A stretch of 64,000 nucleotides of DNA from CAG-877 sp045125935 (GCA_045125935.1 JBGVNW010000002.1:16670-80669); one strand, 5' to 3'. Positions 35,344-44,891 are shown, numbered from the stretch's first letter. Program-made: numbers and translations. Notes: generated by a model from the sequence alone, not told the origin.

Positions 35344-35693
35344 CAAAAAAACATGATTCTGACAAAATCATGTTTTCGAGTTTTTCTACGGAAAACTACA
35401 TAGCAACTACTTTATCTCGACCGTTTCTCGACATCACTTAAGTGTCCAAGAAACATAATAAATATAATTACAAATCTAAGCAAATGTCAGTACCTAGACG
35501 TAGCACCCTATTAACTGTGAGTTACATCTCTCACTACGCGCGTACACTTAGATAGTAATAGGATTATAGCCAAAGCTCATCACTCAACTAACTTTTCCAA
35601 CGGCTTTCGCTAATTTAATAGCTATCGACCAACCAACCCAGCAATGCAACACGATACGCATAAACACGCCTGTCGATTATATTTCATATCTAA
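35344..35693 (-). ncRNA. Structured noncoding RNA, ~350 nt, class uncertain (tmRNA-like 5' features)
   Basis: Minus-strand transcript from a TATAAT box (35705-35700) to a hairpin terminator (ACATGATT/AATCATGT, 35351-35373, then T run). Pairings seen: 35460-35468 with 35676-35684 (9 bp, closing); 35624-35629 with 35672-35677; 35474-35480 with 35547-35553; 35499-35503 with 35534-35538; 35517-35521 with 35530-35534; a pseudoknot 35507-35512 with 35557-35562; 3' hairpins 35377-35419 and 35423-35454. The 5' part has TCGACAGG and GTTGCATTGC...GGTTGG, as in tmRNA, but no tRNA-like 3' end or ALAA tag is visible. It lacks RNase P signatures. Much less AT-rich than its flanks. Confidence 0.7.
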
Positions 35694-35705
35694 GCTAATA
35701 TTATA

Positions 35706-35937
35706 CTAACATAGATACAAAACAAATGCAAGCGTTTTTTGAAAAAATGCAAAAAAATTTATTCAAAATAAAAAATAATAAGTAAATGTTAACTATTTAC
35801 GGGTTACTTATATTCAACTGCATAAAAATAAATAGATTGAAGTTGGTATAACTTGTATTAAACAACTAATGAATATAATGATAGTAATTTATATATAACA
35901 GAATAATTTATGGATATGCTTAGAACTTTACAATGAG
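35706..35937. other. Intergenic region before the LysM amidase
   Basis: About 230 AT-rich bases upstream of the structured RNA promoter. I see no open frame of note and no convincing fold. It ends at the hairpin 35938-35962. Confidence 0.4.
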
Positions 35938-35962
35938 AAAAGAACCAATTTGGTTCTTTTTT
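35938..35962 (+). terminator. Hairpin terminator upstream of the LysM amidase
   Basis: AGAACC/GGTTCT stem with AATTT loop and T6; a TATAAT box (35967-35972) for the amidase follows at once. It implies a short upstream transcript I could not define. Confidence 0.65.
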
Positions 35963-35986
35963 CATATTATAATATAGGTGATAAAA

Positions 35987-37213
35987 ATGTATGACAGAGA
36001 CCCAAAAAAAGTAGTTATAGATGCCGGACATGGTGGAAATGATCCGGGCGCTGTAAGTGATAACTTACTTGAAAAAGACTTTAATTTAAAAGCTGCACAA
36101 TATATGTATAAAAGACTACAAGAATTAGGTATACCTGCAACAATAGTAAGAGATACAGATGAGACGTTAGAAAGAGAAGAAAGAATAAATAGAATATTAA
36201 AAGCTTATGGAAACAGTTCAGATGTAATAATGATTTCCAATCACATAAATGCGGGAGGCGGCGAAGGTGCTGAAGTAGTCTATGCTCTACGTAATGATCC
36301 AGATCTAGCTAACTTAATTCTTGACAATATAGGAGAAGCTGGGCAAGTAAAAAGAAAAGTATATCAACGTCGTCTACCAGAAAATCCAAATAAAGACTAT
36401 TACTTTATAATTAGGGATACCGGTAACCTTGAATCATTATTAGTTGAATATGGCTTTATAGATAATCCTCAAGATGCAATAAAACTTCAAAACAACCTTA
36501 CTGATTATGTAGAGGGAGTAGTAAAAGCCCTAGCTGAATACACAAATACGCCATATACTAGACCATCTCAATCAACGAATTATTATACAGTTCAAAAAGG
36601 GGATACATTATATAAAATAGCTAATCAATTCAATACTACTGTTTCAGAACTAAAAAGGCTAAACAACCTAACATCTGATACACTTCAAATCGGTCAAAAG
36701 CTACAAATCTCCAGTGAACCAACAATTCTAAATAATATTTACATCGTTGAAAAAGGCGATACACTATATGCAATTGCCAGTGCCTATGGTATATCAGTTC
36801 AAGAACTGAAAGATTTGAATAATCTAACAACAAATAATTTATACATAGGTCAGCAATTAGTTGTCCCAGCAACAGATGTAACCTTACCAGAAGAAACACC
36901 ATCTACACCAGAAACAAATTATACAACTTATATCGTTCAAAAGGGTGATAGTTTATGGGCAATATCTAGAAAGTTTAACGTAACAGTACCAGAAATTATG
37001 GATCTAAATAATTTAACTACAGTTAATCTTCAAATTGGTGATGAATTGAAAATTCCAACAACAGCGACAACGCAAAAAACATATACTGTAAAAAGCGGCG
37101 ATACTCTATGGTCAATTGCTAGAGAAAATAATATTTCAGTAAGTGAATTAAAGGATGCAAATAATCTAGAAACAAATCTGCTATCAGTAGGTCAACAATT
37201 AATTATTCCATAA
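35987..37213 (+). CDS. N-acetylmuramoyl-L-alanine amidase with four LysM domains
   Basis: A 408-residue amidase_3 enzyme (VIDAGHGGNDPG, LEKDFNL, SNHINAGGGEG, LVEYGFIDN hold the zinc and catalytic residues; residues 1-185) followed by four LysM repeats at about 195-240, 245-290, 310-355 and 362-405 that bind peptidoglycan. No signal peptide is visible, which is odd for a wall enzyme; release by lysis, a non-classical route or endolysin origin are options. The frame opens with GTG at 35978, but AGGTG is spaced for ATG 35987. Confidence 0.93.
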   Translation: MYDRDPKKVVIDAGHGGNDPGAVSDNLLEKDFNLKAAQYMYKRLQELGIPATIVRDTDETLEREERINRILKAYGNSSDVIMISNHINAGGGEGAEVVYALRNDPDLANLILDNIGEAGQVKRKVYQRRLPENPNKDYYFIIRDTGNLESLLVEYGFIDNPQDAIKLQNNLTDYVEGVVKALAEYTNTPYTRPSQSTNYYTVQKGDTLYKIANQFNTTVSELKRLNNLTSDTLQIGQKLQISSEPTILNNIYIVEKGDTLYAIASAYGISVQELKDLNNLTTNNLYIGQQLVVPATDVTLPEETPSTPETNYTTYIVQKGDSLWAISRKFNVTVPEIMDLNNLTTVNLQIGDELKIPTTATTQKTYTVKSGDTLWSIARENNISVSELKDANNLETNLLSVGQQLIIP

Positions 37214-37217
37214 TAAA

Positions 37218-37246
37218 AGTTATTGAAATTCAATAACTCTTTTTTT
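37218..37246 (+). terminator. LysM amidase terminator
   Basis: AGTTATTGA/TCAATAACT stem, AAT loop, CT7. Confidence 0.85.
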
Positions 37247-37400
37247 ATATGTAACAAATTCTAAACAGCATATATTAATCTATCTTCTACATAATCTCTA
37301 CAATTATTTTATACTCAAGTAATCTAATAAAATTTAATTATTGAAAACATTTTCACAAAAAAAGAGAGCCAGCATATCACTGTAACCCTTTCTAATTTAC

Positions 37401-38000
37401 TTAAGCTGTTTTCTTTCTAGCAAATACTACACCAGTAACAACAGCAACACCAATAATTAAAATAACTATCAAAGACATTACATCATCAGAATAACTCTTG
37501 TTAGCTGTACTATCATCGTCATCAAAACTAACTAAGTTCATTATATCATAACGATCACTAACTGCAACTTCATATTCTTCCTCGATAGCTTCTATAATTT
37601 CATCATCAAAGTCACTTAAATAACCTGCCCATGATTTATTACCAATTATTATGTAAGGAACACCAGAAATATCTTCATCTCTAGCTGCAGCAACTTTTTC
37701 TAATAATGCAGCATTATCTGCATCGTACCAAGTTTCATAAGCAACTATTTCGAATAAATCTCCATATTCATCTTCAATACTGTCAAAGAACTCTTCAGCG
37801 TCAGCACAATGAGGACAACCATCACCATGGAAGAAATATACTCGTACTTCTTTACCTGTATCTGACTCTTCTGAATCATCTTCAACTTCTTCATTGCTTT
37901 CTACATCATTACTACTACTAGAAGATTTATCAGCTAATACTGAAAATGGTAACATTAAGAAAGCTATCATAATTACTAATAATAATCCTAATTTTTTCAT
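37401..38000 (-). CDS. Secreted thioredoxin-fold membrane protein
   Basis: A 199-residue protein with a signal peptide (about 1-23), an acidic Ser-rich linker (24-50), a thioredoxin-like domain with active site GCPHCAD (about 60-66) and cis-Pro GVPYIII, and a C-terminal TM segment (VMSLIVILIIGVAVVTGVVF) before KK. It probably reduces or forms disulfides outside the membrane. GGGAGG precedes the ATG. The FTR-like gene 95 bases upstream may be functionally linked. Confidence 0.85.
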   Translation of the reverse strand: MKKLGLLLVIMIAFLMLPFSVLADKSSSSSNDVESNEEVEDDSEESDTGKEVRVYFFHGDGCPHCADAEEFFDSIEDEYGDLFEIVAYETWYDADNAALLEKVAAARDEDISGVPYIIIGNKSWAGYLSDFDDEIIEAIEEEYEVAVSDRYDIMNLVSFDDDDSTANKSYSDDVMSLIVILIIGVAVVTGVVFARKKTA

Positions 38001-38060
38001 AATTAACCTCCCATGCTATATATTCTAACATAAATTTGATAATTAGAAAACAAAACTAAA

Positions 38061-38088
38061 AAAAATAGCGAAAAAAGTCACTATTTTT
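38061..38088 (-). terminator. Terminator of the add-radical SAM-FTR operon
   Basis: AAAAATAG/CTATTTTT hairpin 8 bases after the FTR-like stop, on the minus strand, with a T run. Confidence 0.7.
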
Positions 38089-38095
38089 AATTGGT

Positions 38096-38305
38096 TTATT
38101 TATTTTTTTGTTCAGTCTGCCCGTTACTATCAATTGGTACATATAATTTACATTTACATATCTTATCATTTACAAATTCATCACAAGGGCATAAAGTAGT
38201 TTCATCTACATTTACTCGACATGGACAATGACCATTCTTCTTTTGCAAGCCTTCCATAATAACAGAAACATATTTTTTATCTGGATTAAGTCTAAAATCT
38301 TTCAT
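38096..38305 (-). CDS. Ferredoxin-thioredoxin reductase catalytic-like protein
   Basis: A 69-residue protein with the FTR catalytic cysteine pattern: GHCPCR, then LCPC, then CKCKLYVP. Family members hold a 4Fe-4S cluster next to a redox-active disulfide and pass electrons from ferredoxin to thioredoxin. It is shorter than plant FTR-B (~110 aa), as in the short anaerobe forms. 9 bases downstream of the radical SAM gene, AGGAGG site; part of a three-gene operon with adenosine deaminase. Confidence 0.8.
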   Translation of the reverse strand: MKDFRLNPDKKYVSVIMEGLQKKNGHCPCRVNVDETTLCPCDEFVNDKICKCKLYVPIDSNGQTEQKNK

Positions 38306-38314
38306 AAAAACCTC

Positions 38315-39202
38315 CTAAATAATAGAATCATCAAAATTAGGAATAAAACTCTCATCTTGAGTTTCTCCATCTTGTATAAATGCATACTTAATTCCTAAGT
38401 CAATTGCATAGTCAATTACTTTATTATATTCATCATCAGTAACTTTTCTATTCAAATTATCAAAATTTAAACATCCAATTGGAGTATATTGATTCATTAT
38501 ACTAATAATTATATTATCTCCATATTTTTTATATAAATAATCAATAATTTTTATTGCATCATCGATATGACCAGGGAGGATTAAAATTCTAACAATAATT
38601 CCACGTTTCATTAAATCGTTTTCTATGACGAAATTTCCAACTTGTTTATACATTTCATCAATTGCCAGAGAAGCATACTTAAAATAGTTATTGCAATTAG
38701 AATATTTTACTGCTAATTCATCATCAAAATATTTTAAATCAGCCAAATAGATATCAACAATTCCATCTAGCATATTTATTGTTTCTATATTTTCATAGCT
38801 ACTAGTATTGTAAACAACAGGAATTTTTAATTTTCTATCTTTAATTTCTTGTAAGCAATTTACAATTTGTGGAACATAATGTGTCGGAGTAACAAGATTT
38901 ATGTTATGAGCTCCCTTTTGCTGTAACTCTAAGATTATTTCTGTTAGTCTGCTATTATCTATTTCTTTACCATATCCACCAGTACTAATTTTTTTGTTCT
39001 GACAGAAAATACATTTTAAATTACAATGTGAAAAAAATATTGTTCCACTTCCGTTAGTACCAGATATAATTGGTTCCTCCCATTGATGTAAACTATAATA
39101 GGCTAATTTAATTTTATCAGTCGCACCGCATGCTCCGACTTTTTCATAACGATTGACGCCACAATTTCTTGGACATAATGTACATCTTTCTAATATATTC
39201 AT
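38315..39202 (-). CDS. Radical SAM protein, PflA-like
   Basis: A 295-residue radical SAM enzyme. The cluster motif CNLKCIFCQN (CxxxCxxC) is near residue 60, preceded by an N-terminal Cys-rich start (CTLCPRNCG...GACGA), the layout of COG1313 PflA-related proteins. The substrate is unknown; it may activate a glycyl radical enzyme encoded elsewhere. It lies 12 bases after adenosine deaminase and 9 before the FTR-like gene. Confidence 0.88.
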   Translation of the reverse strand: MNILERCTLCPRNCGVNRYEKVGACGATDKIKLAYYSLHQWEEPIISGTNGSGTIFFSHCNLKCIFCQNKKISTGGYGKEIDNSRLTEIILELQQKGAHNINLVTPTHYVPQIVNCLQEIKDRKLKIPVVYNTSSYENIETINMLDGIVDIYLADLKYFDDELAVKYSNCNNYFKYASLAIDEMYKQVGNFVIENDLMKRGIIVRILILPGHIDDAIKIIDYLYKKYGDNIIISIMNQYTPIGCLNFDNLNRKVTDDEYNKVIDYAIDLGIKYAFIQDGETQDESFIPNFDDSII

Positions 39203-39214
39203 AAAAACCTCTAT

Positions 39215-40147
39215 TTAATTAAGCAATTGTTCTATCAATTGTTCTTTTTCTTCTTCACTTATAAAAGCACAATCAATGGCATTTAAGTTAAATTGTAAAA
39301 AATCTTTATCAGAAAAATTAAATTCGTGACGAAGCAAGTCGTATTCTTTGCATAAATTTGTATTTGACACAGTTCTATTGTCAGTATTAATTGTCACTAA
39401 AACTCCATATTCGACAAGCTTCTTTACGGGATGTTGACATATTTCCTTTACTACCTTGGTGTCAATATTACTTATAGGGCAAATTTCCAATGCAACGTGA
39501 TTTTCTACAAGTTTATTAATAGTTTCTTGAGATTCAATACTTCTAACGCCGTGTCCAATTCTTTTAGCTCCAAATTCTAAAGCACTAAGAACGCTTTCAT
39601 AAGAATCAGCTTCACCAGCATGAATCGTAAACGGAATACCATCTTCTTTTATTTCCTCAAATAAGTTTTTAAAATTAGAAGTTTTATATTTTGCCTCATC
39701 TCCCGCTAAATCAATTGCGACAACACCATTTCCTAAAAACTTCTTAGTCAATGCAATAACTTTTCTATTTTCTTCTTCAGAAAAATGTCTCATCATACAA
39801 AAAATTAAGTTCACCTTTACTGTGGAAACTTTTTTAAATCCACGAATAATTGCTGCAACAACTTCTTCAACAGAATATTTTTCCACATGGAATAGTGGAC
39901 AAAATCTTACTTCTGCATAAATGACATTATCTTTCTCTAGTTCCTTACCTAGTAAATAGGAAAAATTCTCAATATTATCTAAATCCTGTAATAATTTAAT
40001 TGGTAAATTAAACCTTTCCAAATATTCCGCAAGACTATTAGTATTAGATGCAATCAATTCATCACGAACATCTCTTCCAACAAGTTTGGATGATAATTCT
40101 ACATCACAAGATCCATCTAAATGTAAATGTAATTCTACTTTTTTCAT
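39215..40147 (-). CDS. add: Adenosine deaminase
   Basis: About 310 residues of the adenosine/AMP deaminase family, making inosine from adenosine for purine salvage. Zinc and catalytic motifs: VELHLHLDGS (start), FTIHAGEA (His and Glu), EICPISN and INTDNRTVSN (Asp). The frame opens with GTG at 40156; ATG 40147 is best spaced from AAAGGTG. First gene of the minus-strand operon with the radical SAM and FTR-like genes. Confidence 0.92.
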   Translation of the reverse strand: MKKVELHLHLDGSCDVELSSKLVGRDVRDELIASNTNSLAEYLERFNLPIKLLQDLDNIENFSYLLGKELEKDNVIYAEVRFCPLFHVEKYSVEEVVAAIIRGFKKVSTVKVNLIFCMMRHFSEEENRKVIALTKKFLGNGVVAIDLAGDEAKYKTSNFKNLFEEIKEDGIPFTIHAGEADSYESVLSALEFGAKRIGHGVRSIESQETINKLVENHVALEICPISNIDTKVVKEICQHPVKKLVEYGVLVTINTDNRTVSNTNLCKEYDLLRHEFNFSDKDFLQFNLNAIDCAFISEEEKEQLIEQLLN

Positions 40148-40451
40148 CATTTTCACCTTTACAAAATTATATCATAATCTAAAAAAATATAAATTAATGT
40201 TTCAAAAAAAATAATAGAAGTTGAATTTTTCATAAAATAAACCAATATGCTTATAAAAAAATAATAAATTTGAAGACTGTTCTAATACTAATAAAATATT
40301 TTCTAATAATTCATCAATATTATAAAGAAACCTTAAAAATATAACACAGTCAAAAATAATCAATACTGTCAAAAATAAAGTAAAAGTTTCAACTTAATTA
40401 ATTTACTACTCAGCACTATACATGTTATAATAAAAAAGTAGGGGTGATAGT
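40148..40451. other. Intergenic region, nothing recognised
   Basis: About 300 very AT-rich bases between divergent genes. Apart from a GTTATAATAAAA -10-like box near 40428 for the plus-strand gene, I see no structure, repeat or small gene. Confidence 0.5.
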
Positions 40452-42353
40452 ATGGAGCAAACCGAAAAACAGCGTGCTATCCAAAGTATAATAACAAGCT
40501 TGGCTGAAAAGACAGAGGGAATAACTAGCGAACAGATTGATTTAGTAAGAGAAATATATGCCGAAGATGAGAGAAGTTTAGAAGAAATAGAACAAGAATT
40601 ACAGGGGTATTGTGCGTCAATAACTTCAAACAATGCTGCAATGTCTATGAGAAAAATACATAATCCGGAAAAGTATTCTCTTGATATAGATGTGTCAACC
40701 AAAGGAATGTATTTAGGGGAAACTCAAATTGATTTAATGACGATAACAGAAATAAATAGCACAAATGAATTATTAGAATTTATTGCTAATTGTCAACAAG
40801 TAGATTATTCAGAAGTACAACTCAAAGAATTATATAAAATGAAAATAGATTCAGCAAAAAGAAAAGTATTTGATGATTATAGAAATTCACTTATTGGCAC
40901 ATTGGAGTTACAAAGAGATCCGAGCATAGTACTAAGAAAAAAGATTGAATTTCTTGGATTACCAGCCGATATAACCGACGAAGTACTTGCTCTGTATAAA
41001 GATGGAAAAACCGATCAAGCAATTAACTATATAACAACTAGGTTAAATTTAGACTATGGAACAATAACATCGCAAACATTTAAAAGACACTTCATTGATC
41101 ATGATGATGTAAAATGCTCAAGTTATGAAGAAATATCAGCACTAGCAAAGAAGGTATCAGATTTTGATAGCATTACTATCATATCTGGAAAATATAATTC
41201 AGTAATTAATAATGGTAAATTTGATTCATATCACATAAAAAGATGCTTAGATTTTTGCAAAAAGCATGATATTCAAGCTAGATATCACAGTTTACTAACA
41301 CAGGATATCCTAGAACAGTTCCAAGGTAAATCAAAAGACGAAATAATTGAGCAATTGCGCAAATTTGTTTCTTCATCTATTGAATTTATATCTGCATACA
41401 ATGAAGAAAACAAACTATCAGATGGAATGCCAATAATAAATACTATTGATATTTTTAACGAACTGATAAATTTAAAGAAAGACAAGACAGTTCGAAATGG
41501 TTACTACAATATTTGGGAACAATTAGGTATAACAATACCAGATCTAATAGATATATTTGCACCTGCAGTAGGAAACAAACCAGAAGGTGTAGAATATATT
41601 TATAATGAGGCATTTGTCGAAACAGATGAAAAACGTCAGATTCAACTTAATCTTGCTAGAGAAATTAAAAAACAAGCGCCAGAGTTGATTGATATTTTTG
41701 GCACACAAATGCATGTAACCACTGAATTTAAAGATTCAACAATCGAAAGAACTTTTTTCGAGTTAAAAAGTTTTAGTGCAGAAACTGGCATTAAACTAGC
41801 AATTACTGAATTTGATATGTATGTTCCAGAACGTGTTGTAGATAAATTAAAAAGAGCAGGCAAGACGGACGATGAAATTAAAGAATATGTCCAATACATA
41901 AAATTAACAAAATTAAATAGAATTGCTGCGATTGCTAAAGAAACCGGCATAGAATTTACAGAGATAGCATATTGGTCTATGACTGATAGCATGGATCATA
42001 ATAAAAAACGCCAAGAAAGAGAAACTCTATATGGTGGATTATTTGGATATTCATTAGAGCCCAAAGCTGTAAAAGAAATTGTTGAATATGCCCCAATAGT
42101 AGAAAGACCTAATAACACAACTGATGTATTAGGATACACAAATATGTTAAATAGCCTGTTAGAAGTCCAACCAGCGATTACACCACAAAGTAAGAATGAA
42201 GAAATAACAGAACCGGCTAAACAATTAGTAAAAAAAGAAAAAGAAGTAGCGAAAACAAGTGACACACAAGATGATGCTGGATTTGCAAACTTTCCACAAA
42301 TCTTAATCTTAACACTATGGATAATTGCAGTTTTATATATATTATTAATGTAA
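40452..42353 (+). CDS. GH10-like glycoside hydrolase with C-terminal membrane tail
   Basis: A 633-residue protein. Residues about 220-560 resemble GH10 (xylanase) catalytic domains: YHIKRCLDFCKKHDIQARYH, IYNEAF (acid/base Glu), FGTQMHV and LAITEFDMYVP (nucleophile Glu), then AYWSMTDS. The N-terminal 200 residues are helical and unassigned. There is no signal peptide. A Lys/Thr linker leads to a C-terminal TM helix (ILILTLWIIAVLYILLM), so it looks tail-anchored, which is unusual for a polysaccharide hydrolase. AGGGGTG site. Confidence 0.75.
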   Translation: MEQTEKQRAIQSIITSLAEKTEGITSEQIDLVREIYAEDERSLEEIEQELQGYCASITSNNAAMSMRKIHNPEKYSLDIDVSTKGMYLGETQIDLMTITEINSTNELLEFIANCQQVDYSEVQLKELYKMKIDSAKRKVFDDYRNSLIGTLELQRDPSIVLRKKIEFLGLPADITDEVLALYKDGKTDQAINYITTRLNLDYGTITSQTFKRHFIDHDDVKCSSYEEISALAKKVSDFDSITIISGKYNSVINNGKFDSYHIKRCLDFCKKHDIQARYHSLLTQDILEQFQGKSKDEIIEQLRKFVSSSIEFISAYNEENKLSDGMPIINTIDIFNELINLKKDKTVRNGYYNIWEQLGITIPDLIDIFAPAVGNKPEGVEYIYNEAFVETDEKRQIQLNLAREIKKQAPELIDIFGTQMHVTTEFKDSTIERTFFELKSFSAETGIKLAITEFDMYVPERVVDKLKRAGKTDDEIKEYVQYIKLTKLNRIAAIAKETGIEFTEIAYWSMTDSMDHNKKRQERETLYGGLFGYSLEPKAVKEIVEYAPIVERPNNTTDVLGYTNMLNSLLEVQPAITPQSKNEEITEPAKQLVKKEKEVAKTSDTQDDAGFANFPQILILTLWIIAVLYILLM

Positions 42354-42393
42354 AAAAGTAAGTTGAAAAATATTTTCAAACTTACTTTCTTTT
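42353..42393. terminator. Bidirectional terminator between GH10-like and cotH genes
   Basis: GTAAGTTGAAAA/TTTTCAAACTTAC stem (one-base bulge) with A and T runs on either side. Confidence 0.8.
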
Positions 42394-42394
42394 T

Positions 42395-43651
42395 TTATTT
42401 TACGTGATACTGTTCATAAAGATGTGTTAAAATAGATTTCTTTGAATACATTTTTGAAAAATAATCATCTAATAACGGTATTCTTACAGCAAGGAATTGA
42501 TTAATTTGTTCAAAGTCAAATCCAGGAATATCTTCCCATTTCTGACTTTCTCTTTCCAATGAATCACTAGGAATAGCATTATAAAAAGAATAAAATTCAC
42601 TCATAATATTTTCTTGAGTTAATATATCGCTTCTTAAATAAAAATATCTTTCAACAATTTCGTCAGAAAAGTTATCTTTAAGTCTATTCCATAAATTATT
42701 ACTCGTTGTAGTATCTACTTTTGAATAATTAGTCAATCCTTTTCCATCCCAATAAGCTCCCCATGAAGCATCTAAGTCATACAAAGTTGTATACCAAATT
42801 TTACCATCATAAGTAACAAGTAACATATTTTTAGAAACATTATCGCACAATTGAGCAAACTCAACCATTATATAGTAGTTTAGTAGTGAATCTAGATTAA
42901 AGTAATTACTAATATTCTCCTTGAATTCTTCATCGCTACTATTCATAACAAAATTAATTAGACGATTTAATTTTGTTAAACTTTCATCATTTTCATTTCC
43001 AACTTCAATTTCCCAATCCTCAAAATTAGCTTCTTCATAAAATGAAACGGTATCACTCCAACTAGTAGCTGAAAAAGCTAAGTGATTACTGTTATCATCG
43101 TCCATATTAAACATCCAATCATCTTTAGGAATATTTAAAGTATACAGGCCAAGAAATTCATTATTTAAATATACTTCTACTGGATATCCATCAATCTCCC
43201 CATTATTTGGAGTATTCTCCAATAGATTAAATTTATTTTGTATATCAGCCACAATATTAGCTGTAACAATATTTCTAGAATGTGTTTTGTCAACCCAATT
43301 TGCTTTCAAACAATATTTATGTTGTTCTCCCCAACCAAGATCAATACGAAATTTATCCTTCAAATCTTCATCTTCGTAAAATTTAATATTATAATTTTTT
43401 TTCTCATACGCGATGCTTGAGGCACCTTGTAACTTAACATTCGCATATCCTTCGAAGTTTATGTTATCACTTTCATATCTAACGTGAATTATTTCCTCCT
43501 CATCTTTTGTGACTAATTTTTCTAATTCTCCTTCAAAATATAATTTAGGTAATTCTTTTACTTTCTCAACAGTAACAGCACTAGATATATTAATAGAGCA
43601 AAGTATAACTAAAATAATTATAAATGAGAAAAGGGGTAAAAACTTCTTCAT
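42395..43651 (-). CDS. CotH kinase family protein, secreted
   Basis: A 418-residue protein with an N-terminal signal peptide (FLPLFSFIIILVILCSI...SSA). KLQGASSIAYEKKNYNIKF, HKYCLKANWVDKTHSRN and YDLDASWGAYW match the CotH atypical kinase fold, which in Bacillus phosphorylates spore-coat proteins; CotH-like proteins are also found on non-sporulating cell surfaces. GTAGGAGG site. No spore-coat substrates are encoded nearby. Confidence 0.88.
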   Translation of the reverse strand: MKKFLPLFSFIIILVILCSINISSAVTVEKVKELPKLYFEGELEKLVTKDEEEIIHVRYESDNINFEGYANVKLQGASSIAYEKKNYNIKFYEDEDLKDKFRIDLGWGEQHKYCLKANWVDKTHSRNIVTANIVADIQNKFNLLENTPNNGEIDGYPVEVYLNNEFLGLYTLNIPKDDWMFNMDDDNSNHLAFSATSWSDTVSFYEEANFEDWEIEVGNENDESLTKLNRLINFVMNSSDEEFKENISNYFNLDSLLNYYIMVEFAQLCDNVSKNMLLVTYDGKIWYTTLYDLDASWGAYWDGKGLTNYSKVDTTTSNNLWNRLKDNFSDEIVERYFYLRSDILTQENIMSEFYSFYNAIPSDSLERESQKWEDIPGFDFEQINQFLAVRIPLLDDYFSKMYSKKSILTHLYEQYHVK

Positions 43652-43805
43652 CCCAATACCTCCTACGAAATACTATAGCATAAATCATTTATAAAAGCTA
43701 AACTATTTTAAGAGTATATTATGAGTTAATGTTATAGAAATAAGGAAAATATTGCATAATAAAAATCTATTACAAGCAATAATAGATTTTATCATAATTA
43801 ATTAA

Positions 43806-44516
43806 TTATTTATCTTCATAATCATCATCGTCATCTTCAACATAATTAGAAACTTCATTATATTTAACAGAAGTTACCCCTGGTTCTAAGCAAAGCTTAT
43901 TAATTATTGTATTTATCTCATCTGCAAAGGTACTTTCTACTTCAATATTAATTTCTATTTTTACTTGATTATCAACTTTTGATGTGGAAAAAGATTTTAT
44001 TGCTATTTGATGAAATTTTAATTTTTGAATTAATGAATTCTTAATTAAATTTTCCTTGTCTTCTGCGCAGGATATAGTTAAAGCATAAGTAGTAATTTTC
44101 GTATGAATAGTTTTCTTCAATAATTTTCTTGAAGCAAACCTTAATAATATATTTGCCATTAAGATATATGCTACTCCTACAATGGCTTCAGAAATTAAGC
44201 CTAGTGCTGTTAGCGCTCCGATCGCTGCACTACACCATAATGTAGCAGCTGTATTTAAGCCTCTAATGTTGGTTCCATCTCGAAGAATAACTCCAGCACC
44301 TAAAAAACCAATTCCTGATACAACTTGAGCTGCAATACGCGTAATGTCTCCGGCAGGAGATAAATTTGAGATCGAAACAAATAGAAATGCACCTAACGAA
44401 ACTAATGTAATAGTTCTAATTCCAGCGGTTTTTCTTCTATATTGTCTTTCTAATCCTATTAAACTACCCAAAACAAAGCATACTGAAATACGTATTAAAA
44501 AATCTAAATAATCCAT
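43806..44516 (-). CDS. MgtC/SapB family membrane protein
   Basis: A 236-residue protein with about four or five TM helices in the first 140 residues (CFVLGSLIGLERQYRRKTAGIRT, VSGIGFLGAGVILRDG, NTAATLWCSAAIGALTALG), the conserved MgtC core, and an ACT-like cytoplasmic C-terminal domain ending in acidic residues. The family is linked to Mg2+ limitation, ATP synthase control and stress. A GGGG site precedes the ATG. The 60 bases upstream are too short for a classical M-box. Confidence 0.9.
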   Translation of the reverse strand: MDYLDFLIRISVCFVLGSLIGLERQYRRKTAGIRTITLVSLGAFLFVSISNLSPAGDITRIAAQVVSGIGFLGAGVILRDGTNIRGLNTAATLWCSAAIGALTALGLISEAIVGVAYILMANILLRFASRKLLKKTIHTKITTYALTISCAEDKENLIKNSLIQKLKFHQIAIKSFSTSKVDNQVKIEINIEVESTFADEINTIINKLCLEPGVTSVKYNEVSNYVEDDDDDYEDK

Positions 44517-44839
44517 CTAGCATACCCCTCTCTTTTACGTCCACTAATTTTATCATATATTTGAAAAAAGTCAAGTTTTAATTACTGGCATTGTTATTAT
44601 CAAGGAAAATTTCCTAACTATTATCAAATAAAAATTATTCAAGAATAAACATAATATATAATATACAAAGATATTCATATTATTAAAAATTGTCTTTCCA
44701 TTTACAATACATTTTATTATTTCATCCAATAAAATTTTCCGTACTATACATTTTTTAATTTATATTAATATGATAATTGTTAATGTTAACTAATATTTTG
44801 TTCTAGTATTAAAGCTCTACAAAACTACATACATCAAAA
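44517..44839. other. Intergenic region, nothing recognised
   Basis: About 320 AT-rich bases between two minus-strand genes. No convincing frame, fold or repeat apart from the terminator that follows. Confidence 0.5.
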
Positions 44840-44866
44840 TAAAAAAGATACTCAATCTGAGTATCA
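44840..44866 (-). terminator. Terminator of the 97-aa gene
   Basis: GATACTCA/TGAGTATC stem; on the minus strand followed by a T run. Confidence 0.8.
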
Positions 44867-44891
44867 TGAAGACATAAAATAAATTCAAATT

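Noticed and set aside
35344..35693. RNase P RNA (rnpB)
   Set aside because: The universal GAGGAAAGTCC and ACAGAA elements are absent on both strands.
44517..44580. Magnesium riboswitch upstream of mgtC
   Set aside because: The upstream space is short and I see none of the M-box helices.
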